The notes: a model not told the origin generated them from the letters alone. DNA of 17,932 bases from RGIG8767 sp045531685 (GCA_045531685.1 JAZSEL010000043.1:1-17932), one strand, 5' to 3'; numbered from the stretch's first letter, positions 6,203-14,970 are shown. Program-made: numbers and translations.

Positions 6203-8149
6203 CTACACCCCGGTCTCTAAAATTAATCTGTCATATACTTCCGTCAATGTAGAAATCATCTTAGAAGCCAATGTATACGCATTCTGATACTTAACCAGAC
6301 TTACCGCTTCTTCATCCTGATCCACGCTGGAAATGGATAAGCGCTGATTATTAATTGAATTTCCCACATTGGAATAGGTTGTATAGAAATTTCTGGCTGT
6401 ATTAGCATTTAAAGCAACATCTGATAATATACAAGTCAAAAAGTCTGATACCGCAGCACCTCTGAAGCTGGCTGCATCTTTATCCGTTGTCATATTAATA
6501 AGTTCTGTAATGTTACCATACTCATCAGCACCGGATGTAGGATCATTCTTAGTTGCCAACAAATCCGGGTTTGCTACCATCGGATCCCAGACATTTATAT
6601 TCTTAGCTGTTAAGCGATAATAACTGTCATCATCCACATTAATATGCTCTTCTATACGTTCTCCGGTGGTTTCATCCACAGAATTATATCGTTTATTAAA
6701 AGCATACTGCAGGTCATCTGTTTCCACATCTCCGGTAAAGAGCATATTACCTTCTCCACCGTCCATGTCATAGCCATCTGTAAGGATATCATTAAATGCC
6801 TGCGCAAATACTCTTACCCATTCATTCATCTGTTCCTGGTAATACGGAATTCCCTGATACTGAATGGATTTGCCCACAAATGCTTCCCGTCCTATTCTTG
6901 AAGGATTGATTTCCACTCCACTCTTTGACTCATTAATGGTAAATGTATAAGATGTGGTTCCGTCTTCGTTGTAGTTGTACGTCCAATCTTCGAAATAGTA
7001 AACCGTATTGGCAATGGTAATTTTGCCGCCATTATCTGACAATGTACATTTGTTTAAATCTAATAAATAAGCATCATCCACTGTTACAGTAACAGACTTC
7101 ATTGCCTTGTCATTTTCATCCAATCGTACATTTCCGTCTTTATCTGTCGCGGTTACTACTTTGGATACAAGACCGTTAAACTGTTCACCGTTATTACCGT
7201 CACGCATCTCTACCAGCCCCTGTAATTCGCCTCCGAGAAGCGGATTGTGCAGGTTAAACTGATCACCCAAGGCGCCTGTTCTCTGGTCCGTTACCCAATA
7301 TACATCATAAAGCCCTTCCGCATCGGACTGATTTACCTTTTCCTTATTCGTTCTGGCAATACACATTAAAGTATTATATTCATTCGTATCTACCAAAGTC
7401 TGTCCACCGGCAATTTTAACTACAAAACGGTTACCTCCGGTCTCTCTGGTCGGGTCATTGGTATCAGTAATCGGTGTTTCAGACACATCAATACTTACAA
7501 TCGCTGATAACTGGTCTAATAACAATGTCCGCTTATCTCTAAGCTCATTGGCAAAGCCATGACTCATTTCGATAACATTAATCTGCTTATTCAAGGTAGC
7601 AAGTTCAGAAGCAATGGAATTAATCTCATCCACTTTTACCTTAATTTCTGAATTTACATCCTTCTGTACCAGTTCAAGGTTGCCTGCCATATTGTTGAAA
7701 TATTCACAAAGATTATCCGCATACCCTACAAACTGTGCCTTTGTTGCAAGAGTACCACTCTGCTTTTTCACCTCTGCCAAGGCATCCATCATCTTATTAA
7801 AGATAGTTGTAAATCCTTCGTTGGACTCACTGTCCATGAAATAATCTTCCACCTGAGTCATATAATAATTTTTCATATCATATTCCCCGGAACTGGTATT
7901 AGTATCCCAATACTTGTTATCATAGAATTCGTCACGGATTCTCTCGATTGCCAATACATCTACACCCGCTCCGGCACATCCGTATGTAGTAAAAGTACGA
8001 AGTGCATCTGCTGCTTCCTGCACTACCTTCTGGCGACTGTATCCTTCTGTCTCCGCATTGGAAATATTATTGGCTGTTGTATTTAAAGCAGCATTCGATG
8101 CTGTCAAACCTGTGTACGCGATATTTAATCCAAAAAACTGTGAAGGCAT
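6203..8149 (-). CDS. flgK: Hook-associated protein FlgK (HAP1), second paralogue
   Basis: 648 residues, longer than its upstream neighbour and than typical FlgK (about 500-550). FlgK forms the first ring of the hook-filament junction. The N-terminal rod-type motif is clear: GLNIAYTGLTASNAALNTTA followed by NNISNAETEGYSRQ (residues 7-40). The C-terminus has DQDEEAVSLVKYQNAYTLAS and KMISTLTEVYDRLI, the characteristic FlgK C-terminal helix. The central region (about 230-560) is variable, Asp/Thr-rich and holds the extra length. It includes DKDGNVRLDEND (336-347), which resembles an EF-hand loop but has Asp at position 12. The ATG at 8149 follows AAAGGAG. It lies 41 bp after the other flgK in the same operon; whether the two form mixed junctions or are alternatives is unknown. 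Confidence 0.92.
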   Translation of the reverse strand: MPSQFFGLNIAYTGLTASNAALNTTANNISNAETEGYSRQKVVQEAADALRTFTTYGCAGAGVDVLAIERIRDEFYDNKYWDTNTSSGEYDMKNYYMTQVEDYFMDSESNEGFTTIFNKMMDALAEVKKQSGTLATKAQFVGYADNLCEYFNNMAGNLELVQKDVNSEIKVKVDEINSIASELATLNKQINVIEMSHGFANELRDKRTLLLDQLSAIVSIDVSETPITDTNDPTRETGGNRFVVKIAGGQTLVDTNEYNTLMCIARTNKEKVNQSDAEGLYDVYWVTDQRTGALGDQFNLHNPLLGGELQGLVEMRDGNNGEQFNGLVSKVVTATDKDGNVRLDENDKAMKSVTVTVDDAYLLDLNKCTLSDNGGKITIANTVYYFEDWTYNYNEDGTTSYTFTINESKSGVEINPSRIGREAFVGKSIQYQGIPYYQEQMNEWVRVFAQAFNDILTDGYDMDGGEGNMLFTGDVETDDLQYAFNKRYNSVDETTGERIEEHINVDDDSYYRLTAKNINVWDPMVANPDLLATKNDPTSGADEYGNITELINMTTDKDAASFRGAAVSDFLTCILSDVALNANTARNFYTTYSNVGNSINNQRLSISSVDQDEEAVSLVKYQNAYTLASKMISTLTEVYDRLILETGV

Positions 8150-8190
8150 ATGCTGCTCCTTTCTTTCTATAATCTATTACAAATTACCCG

Positions 8191-9846
8191 TTAACTTCCT
8201 AATGTATTAAGAATATGCTCCAACATCTCATCAATTACGTTAATATATCTACTGGATGCATTATACGCATTCTGGAATCTGACCATATGTGTCATTTCTT
8301 CATCCGCAGATACACCGATAACCTGCTCTCTGGCTGAAAATGTAGAATCCACGGTTTCTTGCTGATTGGTCAGGATACTCTCATATACAGACCCTGAATT
8401 TGCAATCTGTGAAATCAAATCGCCGTAATAATCCACGAAATTGGATTGCTTCTTCACATATGGATTCAGAGCATTGCTCTCCGCCATAAATGCCTCTTTT
8501 ATTTTAGTCATGGTGTCGAAATCAACAGAGCCATCCTCTTTTACAAAGCCAAGCAAAGTCGGCTGCTGCATCAGAGTCTGATTAATCTTAAGATTGTCAA
8601 TGGTATATAAACTACCATGATTCTCGCGTTTCTCTTCAATCAGATTACCCTTTTCATCATATGCCGCTGTCGCTATCTTTTGAAAAATCTGAATTGGATT
8701 ACCATTTGCATCACGAAGATAAGATGTATCCCCGGCTTTAGCCGCCTCATCAGCAGCATCCGCAAGCACCTTATTCATGGTTGTTGCAATATTATGAATT
8801 AATTGATCAAACTCTGCCTGAACATTCATAATAACGGACTGTGAAATGGAATTTGTATAGTTTTCTTCCTTCAAATCCGTATAATTTGCAACATGGTCAC
8901 CCCGTGCAATCAATGTAGACTTAAGGCTTCCCACATCCGTATTGATATCAGAAGAAATAATCTGTTCCATATCAAATACTTTTGCATTTTCTATATTATA
9001 AACACGCTGTCCGTCACTATTTATAGTAAATGGTGCGTTATGAATCCAGAATGGTGTGTAGAATCCTGTCTCAGGGTCTACATCCAAGCCGATTTCATAC
9101 ACTACATCACGCTTTACTAGGTCCTCTCCTTCCAGCTGGATGCAAATATTACCTTCATTATCCTCAGAATAGGAAATATTAGCCATTCCCGCCAATTCGT
9201 CAACCAACTGATTACGGGCGTCCCTTAAGTCGTTAGCTTCCTCAAAACCTCCAACCTCAATCATTCGGATCTGGTCATTTAATACCTTAATCTGCTTGGC
9301 GTGTTCATTTATCGTATCTACTTTCGCCTTTACCGTCATATTCAGATTGCTCTGATAGTTCTTTAATCCTTCATAAACGGAATCTGCTCTTTCCAAAAAC
9401 TCAGAGCAACGTTCAATCAACAATCCCTGTGTTACTGCACTACTTGGGTCTTTTGCAAGCTCCTGAACTGCCACCCAGAGGTTATCCAATGAATTCTGGA
9501 ACGTCTCTCCATTCATCTCATCCAAAAGAAATTCTATCTCTTCCAAAGCATCTCTGGAAACCGTATAGAATTCCTGGCGTCCCAATTCCTGTCTATATGT
9601 TTTATCTAAGAAATAGTCTCTTACCTGTCTTGTTTTGGAATATTCAACACCCAAACCAATCTGCTGATTGGCAACTGCTTCAAAATCGACTTTGATGGTG
9701 TTATAGATGCGTGTACCAAGCAACACCTGCTGACGCACGTAGCCAACGGTATCCGCATTAGACATGTTATGTGCAGTTGTATTTAATGCATTCTGACTCG
9801 TCTGCAGACCAGACTGTCCAATGTATAAGCTTCCCATTAATGGCAT
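8191..9846 (-). CDS. flgK: Hook-associated protein FlgK (HAP1), first paralogue
   Basis: 551 residues, the normal FlgK length, so this copy is the more conventional of the two. The N-terminal motif is GSLYIGQSGLQTSQNALNTT followed by AHNMSNADTVGYVRQQ (residues 5-40). The C-terminus is SADEEMTHMVRFQNAYNASS plus RYINVIDEMLEHILNTLGS. Conserved N-terminal helices, coiled-coil D1 segments (NMTVKAKVDTINEHAKQIKV) and the C-terminal helix all fit HAP1. The ATG at 9846 is preceded by GAGGTG; an in-frame ATG three codons later is an alternative. flgN, its probable chaperone gene, ends 20 bp upstream, matching the flgM-flgN-flgK order common in Firmicutes. Confidence 0.94.
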   Translation of the reverse strand: MPLMGSLYIGQSGLQTSQNALNTTAHNMSNADTVGYVRQQVLLGTRIYNTIKVDFEAVANQQIGLGVEYSKTRQVRDYFLDKTYRQELGRQEFYTVSRDALEEIEFLLDEMNGETFQNSLDNLWVAVQELAKDPSSAVTQGLLIERCSEFLERADSVYEGLKNYQSNLNMTVKAKVDTINEHAKQIKVLNDQIRMIEVGGFEEANDLRDARNQLVDELAGMANISYSEDNEGNICIQLEGEDLVKRDVVYEIGLDVDPETGFYTPFWIHNAPFTINSDGQRVYNIENAKVFDMEQIISSDINTDVGSLKSTLIARGDHVANYTDLKEENYTNSISQSVIMNVQAEFDQLIHNIATTMNKVLADAADEAAKAGDTSYLRDANGNPIQIFQKIATAAYDEKGNLIEEKRENHGSLYTIDNLKINQTLMQQPTLLGFVKEDGSVDFDTMTKIKEAFMAESNALNPYVKKQSNFVDYYGDLISQIANSGSVYESILTNQQETVDSTFSAREQVIGVSADEEMTHMVRFQNAYNASSRYINVIDEMLEHILNTLGS

Positions 9847-9866
9847 GCGTCGTCACCTCATTGATG

Positions 9867-10385
9867 TTATTGCTTCGCATCAAATCGACCGGCACCCGTG
9901 CCCATAATGGCTCCCGTGCTATACGCATTCCTACTGTAATTTGCTGTTTCAGGTGCGGTTTTCATTGCTTGAAGCACGTTCATGTCAAACTTAACCAATT
10001 CCAGGGAATTCTCAATGAGTTGTCTGTTTTGTTCATTGGAACGCTTCATCTGGGCAATGGTATCCTTTAATTTGTCATAAACATTTGCCAGTTTCTTATA
10101 CTCCTCCGGCCGCTTTTTAAACATATCTACGACCATAGAAAGAGTTAATTCATTCACATCCTTGTGAATAACGCCTGCAATCTGTGTCATACACTCATTT
10201 CTGACCTTGTCCAGTCTGTTAATCCTGCTGACGATTAATTGCTCTTCATCCGTGATTTTTTGTAATTCTTCCAAGTTAGCGCTTACGATAACCGGGGTCT
10301 TTTTTAAAGAAAGTGCCAGTAACTGCTCATACTCGGCATTTTCCTGTTCAAGAGTATTTAATAAATCTTCCATCAAACTGGCCAC
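9867..10385 (-). CDS. flgN: Flagellar export chaperone FlgN
   Basis: 172 residues, GTG start. The GTG at 10385 is favoured because GGAGG sits eight bases ahead; the next ATG, four codons in, would be too far from it. FlgN is the cytosolic chaperone for FlgK and FlgL and prevents their degradation before export. The protein is helical throughout with the FlgN family pattern: LMEDLLNTLEQENAEYEQLL near the N-terminus, then LEELQKITDEEQLIVSRINR and LDKVRNECM, and a long central helix around EEYKKLANVYDKLKDTIAQM. The C-terminal tail (TANYSRNAYSTGAIMGTGAG) is Gly/Tyr-rich and probably disordered. Its ribosome site overlaps the flgM stop codon, so translation is coupled. Confidence 0.92.
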   Translation of the reverse strand: MASLMEDLLNTLEQENAEYEQLLALSLKKTPVIVSANLEELQKITDEEQLIVSRINRLDKVRNECMTQIAGVIHKDVNELTLSMVVDMFKKRPEEYKKLANVYDKLKDTIAQMKRSNEQNRQLIENSLELVKFDMNVLQAMKTAPETANYSRNAYSTGAIMGTGAGRFDAKQ

Positions 10386-10397
10386 CGGTTACTCCTC

Positions 10398-10676
10398 CTA
10401 TAATAAAGCGCTGTTGTATTTCTCAAAAAGTTTTTCTGCAAAGCTGTCACTATCTACATGATATGTTCCTGCATCCATGCTAGCCTTAATAGGCGCCGTA
10501 ACATCTTCCCTGACATCCGGACTGTTCTTCACTGCTGCCTTTGCCATCTGAATATCCTTACCCAGACTTGAAATCTGCAACTGGTCAGAGAAGCTGCGAA
10601 CATTTTCCTTTTTGAGCTTAGACGTGTTCTTGCTACTGTACAACTGTTGTACCTGTGTATAAGCTTCAATACGCAT
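10398..10676 (-). CDS. flgM: Anti-sigma-28 factor FlgM
   Basis: 92 residues, the usual size. FlgM holds sigma-28 inactive until the hook-basal body is complete and is then exported, releasing late gene expression. The ATG at 10676 follows AAAGGAGG; the open frame continues upstream but that part would run through the promoter. Family features: an N-terminal MRIEAYTQVQQLY, a central SDQLQISSLGKDIQMAKAAV and the C-terminal sigma-binding helices VREDVTAPIKASMDAGTYHV through SFAEKLFEKY. It is the first gene of the operon and has its own sigma-28 promoter, giving the usual feedback in which FlgM is made under the sigma factor it inhibits. Confidence 0.93.
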   Translation of the reverse strand: MRIEAYTQVQQLYSSKNTSKLKKENVRSFSDQLQISSLGKDIQMAKAAVKNSPDVREDVTAPIKASMDAGTYHVDSDSFAEKLFEKYNSALL

Positions 10677-10719
10677 AATTGCTCCTCCTTTAAGAAAACT
10701 TTTCATTGTCTTACTATAT

Positions 10720-10746
10720 TTATCGGTAGTTTTGTATAAATCTTTA
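10720..10746 (-). promoter_or_regulatory. Sigma-28-type promoter of the flgM operon
   Basis: Minus strand: TAAA (10746-10743), 16 nt, CCGATAA (10726-10720), with a perfect -35 box and a one-base variant -10. The expected transcript start is near 10713, giving a short leader of about 35 nt before the flgM ATG. Confidence 0.85.
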
Positions 10747-10808
10747 GGGGAAAATTTAGGAAATGTGAAAAAGATTGAGCATTTTTTACTTGCTATTTTC
10801 AAGCAAAA

Positions 10809-10852
10809 AACGCTTTGCGAACTCTTGTATTACTATACATTCGCAAAGCGTT
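10809..10852 (-). terminator. Rho-independent terminator of the glycosyltransferase gene
   Basis: A perfect 13-bp inverted repeat (10809-10821 and 10840-10852) with an 18-nt loop that can itself pair (TGTA/TACA). On the minus strand it is followed by a run of six T. It begins 24 bp after the stop of the large glycosyltransferase gene and isolates it from the flgM promoter. Confidence 0.88.
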
Positions 10853-10875
10853 ACTTTCAAACATTTCCCTTATTA

Positions 10876-13344
10876 CTACATCACTACATCACACTTAAGT
10901 GTTACCGAATCAAAATAATGACAGCAAGCATCCTTAGCTACTATGCATTGATATCCATTATTTTGCATCCATGCAGAATCCACGTCTTGTAAAGCGGCAC
11001 CCTTTTTCTTGTAGTACCCGCTTTCATAAGCGTCATATGCACTCTGTACAAGCACATCCATTGGCATAAAATATACCGGATTATATAACACACTGCGTTC
11101 CTCCTGATTACCCAATTCCGGAATAACCGGTACAATATATCCATAATCCTTGTGAGCACAGGCACACTGATACAAATTCGCAATAGTGCTTTCTTCCATT
11201 ACGGCATTGTTGTTTATCTGCATATAATACCGCCCTCTTGCAAAAGCCTTCATTCCTACATGCGGCAATATCTCATTGTCTGCTGTATTTATCAGTTTTA
11301 CTTCCTGATATTCTTCCAATACTGCCTTTGCCTCATCCAAGGTGCCATAACTCAGAAGAATCACTTCACATTTAATCTCTTCCGGCAAAGTATCCAGAAT
11401 ACTCTTAATGCATTTCTTAGTATATTCCTGTCCGCCATACGCTGCCACCGCAATGGATAAATCATACTCATATTGACGTTCTTCCTCCGGTGCCTGTAGC
11501 AATCCATATATTTCTGAATTTAACATAAAATCCCGAAACTCATCCATCTTCTCCGGATGTTTCTCTACCATTCCCCAATAATAGAATTGCAAAGCCATTG
11601 TTTCCACAATTGGTGCCAATTCATATTCCAGTCTCCACTCCACTTTTTCCGGATTGGTTAATACCAGCTTTTTAATATCCATCAAGGACTCCAGGGCACA
11701 GGCACAGCCATCAGCAAGACGAATCCGACTGCGTTTTGGAATCTGCTGGAGAGCCAGATTCTGCACCGCAGCAAGTGCCTCCCAAGCATCCATACTAAGG
11801 GCATTAAAGGCCCCAATATCTTTCCCTTCATAAGCGGCGCCCATCTGTTTTACCGCATCCCATACAGTCTGAAGTATCTCAAGAATCCCGTAGGCAAGTT
11901 CTAAATCCATGCACCAATTTCTTGCATATTCTTCTTCATCCTTCTGCCGGTAATGAGCCTGACATATCTCCTGCCATTTTTCCCCTTCCAGGGATTCCAT
12001 TAACTTGCGCAAAATAAGCAGTTTCTCCTGCCGTGCCTCTTCCTCATAAGTATCTTCTAAATCAAGCAGTACTTCGTACATCTCTTCTGCACCGCCTGCC
12101 CTTGTTACAAGGAGCTGCAGCATTTCCTTCCATAACGGATGTGGCGCAACATTGCAACAGGCATCCAGCATCTTCTTCTCCCATTTATGCTGGCGAAGCA
12201 ATCTTGTATCATTCCAATCCAAGCTAAAGAATGCCTCTTTTGCAAGGGCATAATCTTCCATTCGAATTAGGGACTCCAAACTCATTAAAATCACCGCATT
12301 ATAGTGATAGTCCTGAAAAACCATAGTAACCACTCCGGCTGTTCCATCTTCCAGTATGGTTCTGTTATCCTTTAATTCCTTATAATACCGCAAATATCGT
12401 TTGAAGTACTCCCGGCACTTCGCATAGTTTTCAGTAATACTATATAATCTGGCAGCAACCAGACAATAAAAAGCCTCCGTCGGCTCCATTATTTTCATTC
12501 TCATAAGTGGATTGGCAAATGCCTTTTCCAACCACTTTTCTTCTTCCTCAAAGCGTTTCAAGCTCTCCAAAGAAATCAAAATATAGGCATATAAGGTTCC
12601 CACATGGGAAGGCGAATATTTTATACGCTCCGCCACTGCATACCATGCGCCAATACCTTCACTGCTGACCTTTATGGTTTCTTCAAAATTCCTTATCGCA
12701 AAATACTCCTGCGCCAACTGGCAAGTCCATCTCGGGTCTCCCTTATATTCCTTGCACATCTCCAAAAGAAGCGGAAGATTGCGTTTATTGTGCTTTTCCT
12801 TATCCTCATCATTTTTAAACACATATCCGTAGTGATGAGCATAATCGGAAAATTCCTTCTTCGGAAGTTCAAAAGGATCCAGATATTCATGTATTTTTCC
12901 AACAAATTTCGTATACGGCTCCTTCTTCACCATGCGGGAAGGATAAGAATCATCATAGATAGTTCCTTCAAAATTGGAATAATTCCTTACCACGTAGGAA
13001 GCGCATTTGTAATTCTTGTACTCACCGGAGCGGAAGAACTCGATAATCTCCTTAGGATTTTCAAACCACTCATCATCATCCAGATATAGAAACCACTCAC
13101 CCTTTGCCGCCTTCAATCCCACATTTCTTGCCGCTGCAAAGTCATTGCACCATGCAAAATCATAAATTGCATCCGCATATTGTTCTGCCAAAGCACGCTG
13201 CTTTTCATTACAACCCGTATCCACTAAAATAATCTCACAAGGAATCGCCTCCTTAAAATACATGAGAGAACGTAAGCTTTTCTCCATCTCTTCCTTTCCG
13301 GATATTAACATGGATATGGATAATACAATGTGGTTATCTTTCAT
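10876..13344 (-). CDS. Two-domain GT2-type glycosyltransferase with helical repeat middle; candidate flagellin glycosyltransferase
   Basis: 822 residues. A TTG start at 13365 is possible, but the ATG at 13344 has AAAGGA nine bases ahead and is preferred. Residues 6-110 are a family 2 glycosyltransferase domain (IVLSISMLISGKEEMEKSLR, CEIILVDTGC, AAARNVGLKAAKGEWFLYLD) with the nucleotide-sugar/metal-binding DDDE at 89-92. Roughly 200-480 is helical and TPR-like. Residues 627-822 begin again like GT2 (YDLSIAVAAYGGQEYTKKCI, EVILLSYGT), but the position where DXD is expected reads INNNAV (710-715), so this second head may be catalytically dead. No signal peptide or membrane segment is seen, so it is probably cytosolic. 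Its place between flagellin and flgM suggests it glycosylates flagellin before export; that is inference. There is no promoter of its own in the 34 bp after the flagellin terminator, so read-through is likely. Confidence 0.8.
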   Translation of the reverse strand: MKDNHIVLSISMLISGKEEMEKSLRSLMYFKEAIPCEIILVDTGCNEKQRALAEQYADAIYDFAWCNDFAAARNVGLKAAKGEWFLYLDDDEWFENPKEIIEFFRSGEYKNYKCASYVVRNYSNFEGTIYDDSYPSRMVKKEPYTKFVGKIHEYLDPFELPKKEFSDYAHHYGYVFKNDEDKEKHNKRNLPLLLEMCKEYKGDPRWTCQLAQEYFAIRNFEETIKVSSEGIGAWYAVAERIKYSPSHVGTLYAYILISLESLKRFEEEEKWLEKAFANPLMRMKIMEPTEAFYCLVAARLYSITENYAKCREYFKRYLRYYKELKDNRTILEDGTAGVVTMVFQDYHYNAVILMSLESLIRMEDYALAKEAFFSLDWNDTRLLRQHKWEKKMLDACCNVAPHPLWKEMLQLLVTRAGGAEEMYEVLLDLEDTYEEEARQEKLLILRKLMESLEGEKWQEICQAHYRQKDEEEYARNWCMDLELAYGILEILQTVWDAVKQMGAAYEGKDIGAFNALSMDAWEALAAVQNLALQQIPKRSRIRLADGCACALESLMDIKKLVLTNPEKVEWRLEYELAPIVETMALQFYYWGMVEKHPEKMDEFRDFMLNSEIYGLLQAPEEERQYEYDLSIAVAAYGGQEYTKKCIKSILDTLPEEIKCEVILLSYGTLDEAKAVLEEYQEVKLINTADNEILPHVGMKAFARGRYYMQINNNAVMEESTIANLYQCACAHKDYGYIVPVIPELGNQEERSVLYNPVYFMPMDVLVQSAYDAYESGYYKKKGAALQDVDSAWMQNNGYQCIVAKDACCHYFDSVTLKCDVVM

Positions 13345-13378
13345 ACTAAGGAATCCTTTCAGCAAAATACTATTTATA

Positions 13379-13406
13379 AAGGGCCCGGCTTGAAAGCCGA
13401 GCCCTT
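13379..13406 (-). terminator. Terminator after flagellin
   Basis: A GC-rich stem of about 12 bp (arms 13379-13390 and 13395-13406, one G-U pair on the minus strand) closes on a UUCA tetraloop, 40 bp after the flagellin stop. Only a short, interrupted T-tail follows (TTTATAAAT), so some read-through into the glycosyltransferase gene is plausible. The strong stem would also protect the 3' end of the flagellin mRNA. Confidence 0.82.
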
Positions 13407-13445
13407 ATTGGTAGCTATACTCTTATACTTGTTTTAGTGTTCTAA

Positions 13446-14948
13446 TTAGCCAAGTAATGATAATACACCCTGATTAGACTGATTAGCCTGAGCAAGCATT
13501 GACTGACCTGCCTGAGCAAGAATCTGGTTGTTAGAGTATTTAACCATTTCAGATGCCATATCTGTATCACGGATCTGGCTCTCTGCTGCAGTTGTATTTT
13601 CAACTACGTTATCTAAGTTGTTAATTGTGTGCTCTAATCTGTTCTGAACCGCACCAAGGTCGGATCTCTGAGCAGATACCTTCTGAAGAGCTGCACTTAT
13701 TCTACGGATAGCATCTAATGCATTGGAATCATCTGTTCCATCTAATCTTAATCCGCTAACACCTAATCCCTGAGAGCTCATAGTATCTAAGTTCATAGTA
13801 ATCTGGTTGTTAGTTGTTGCATCTGCACCTACATGTAAACCAATAGAAAGTGCACCAATCTTATCACGAGCATGTGCCACTTCGTTTGCATCTAATTTTG
13901 TTACATTACCAACTGCATCGTATACATCCTTAGCGCCCGCTAACTCAGTAACAGTACCTGTTGTAGCAGACTTGTCTGTATATGTAGTAGTAAAGTAATT
14001 ATCTAAGTCGTTGGCAGCAATCTTATTGCCATCCTTATCGTAATATGCTGCTGCAGAAAGGCCTACACTTGCTGCTGCAGTTACCTTTGTAGCATTGAAG
14101 CTAACAGTATCTGTATATTCCGCATTACCTGTTGCAGTCTTATTGTAACCACTAACTTTAACGGTACCTAATGTTTCACCATTCTTGTTGTAGATTGTGA
14201 AAACAGCTGTCTTATTTGCATCATCTCTACTGTTAGTTGTCATGGTAACATCAAACTTCTGTGATGCTTCTCCGTTAAGGCTTAAAGAATAAGTAGCAGT
14301 CTTTACTTTGTTTGCATTTACATCCCAAGCAGAATCAGCAGTAATGCTCAAACCTGAAGTCTTCATAGACTTAATCAAAGCATTCATATCATCTGTATTG
14401 CTTGCTGAAACTGTACCTGCTTCAAAAGTAATCTTAATTCCACTTGCTGCGTCCTGAGTAAATGATGCTGCACCTGTGCTAGCTGTCTGAGCTGTCTTAT
14501 AGGAATAACTTGTTCCCTTAGCTGCATTTGCATCGCCCTTTAAGAGATAAGTTTCATTGAACTTTGTTGTCTCAGCAACACGGTCGATTTCAGTTGTTAA
14601 CTGATCGATTTCTGCCTGGATAGCTGCACGGTCAGATTCGGAGTTAGAACCGTTAGCTGCTTTAACTGCTAATTCGTTCATTCTCTGAAGCATATCGTGA
14701 ACTTCTGCAAGAGCACCTTCTGCTGTCTGAACAGCTGAGATACCATCTTCTGCATTAAGAGAAGCCTGTGTAAGACCTCTGATCTGCTTTCTCATTTTTT
14801 CGGAAATAGAAAGACCAGCTGCATCATCTGCTGCACGGTTAATCTTATAACCTGAAGATAACTTTTCTGTGGATTTCGCCTGAGCGCTGCTTGTGATACC
14901 TAACATTCTGTTAGAGTTCATTGCTGTAAGATTGTGCTGTACTACCAT
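13446..14948 (-). CDS. hag: Flagellin
   Basis: 500 residues; the main filament subunit, exported by the flagellar type III system. Residues 1-140 are the conserved D0/D1 region: VVQHNLTAMNSNRMLGITSS, then STEKLSSGYKINRAADDAAG and LSISEKMRKQIRGLTQASLN. Residues 88-95 (QRMNELAV) correspond to the TLR5-recognition stretch. Residues 409-500 are the C-terminal D1/D0 helices, ending QSMLAQANQSNQGVLSLLG. The middle (about 140-405) is variable and Thr/Ser/Ala/Asp-rich, the usual surface-exposed domain and a plausible target of O-glycosylation. The ATG at 14948 follows AAGGAGG. It has its own sigma-28 promoter, a long structured leader and a terminator, so it is a mainly monocistronic unit. CsrA/FliW control is expected from the leader. 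Confidence 0.97.
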   Translation of the reverse strand: MVVQHNLTAMNSNRMLGITSSAQAKSTEKLSSGYKINRAADDAAGLSISEKMRKQIRGLTQASLNAEDGISAVQTAEGALAEVHDMLQRMNELAVKAANGSNSESDRAAIQAEIDQLTTEIDRVAETTKFNETYLLKGDANAAKGTSYSYKTAQTASTGAASFTQDAASGIKITFEAGTVSASNTDDMNALIKSMKTSGLSITADSAWDVNANKVKTATYSLSLNGEASQKFDVTMTTNSRDDANKTAVFTIYNKNGETLGTVKVSGYNKTATGNAEYTDTVSFNATKVTAAASVGLSAAAYYDKDGNKIAANDLDNYFTTTYTDKSATTGTVTELAGAKDVYDAVGNVTKLDANEVAHARDKIGALSIGLHVGADATTNNQITMNLDTMSSQGLGVSGLRLDGTDDSNALDAIRRISAALQKVSAQRSDLGAVQNRLEHTINNLDNVVENTTAAESQIRDTDMASEMVKYSNNQILAQAGQSMLAQANQSNQGVLSLLG

Positions 14949-14970
14949 AATTTTTCCTCCTTGAATATGT

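Noticed and set aside
10677..10802. The flgM reading frame stays open for 42 more codons upstream of the chosen ATG.
   Set aside because: The extension crosses the sigma-28 promoter and leader, has no family similarity, and the ATG at 10676 has an excellent ribosome site.
12604..13089. A 161-codon plus-strand open frame within the glycosyltransferase gene.
   Set aside because: It is antisense to a well-supported domain with the DDDE motif, has no ribosome site or recognisable motif, and its hydrophobic composition is what an antisense frame produces.
13345..13378. TATAAAT just before the glycosyltransferase gene as a -10 box.
   Set aside because: It overlaps the tail of the flagellin terminator and has no matching -35 element, since the required position falls within the GC-rich stem; read-through is simpler.
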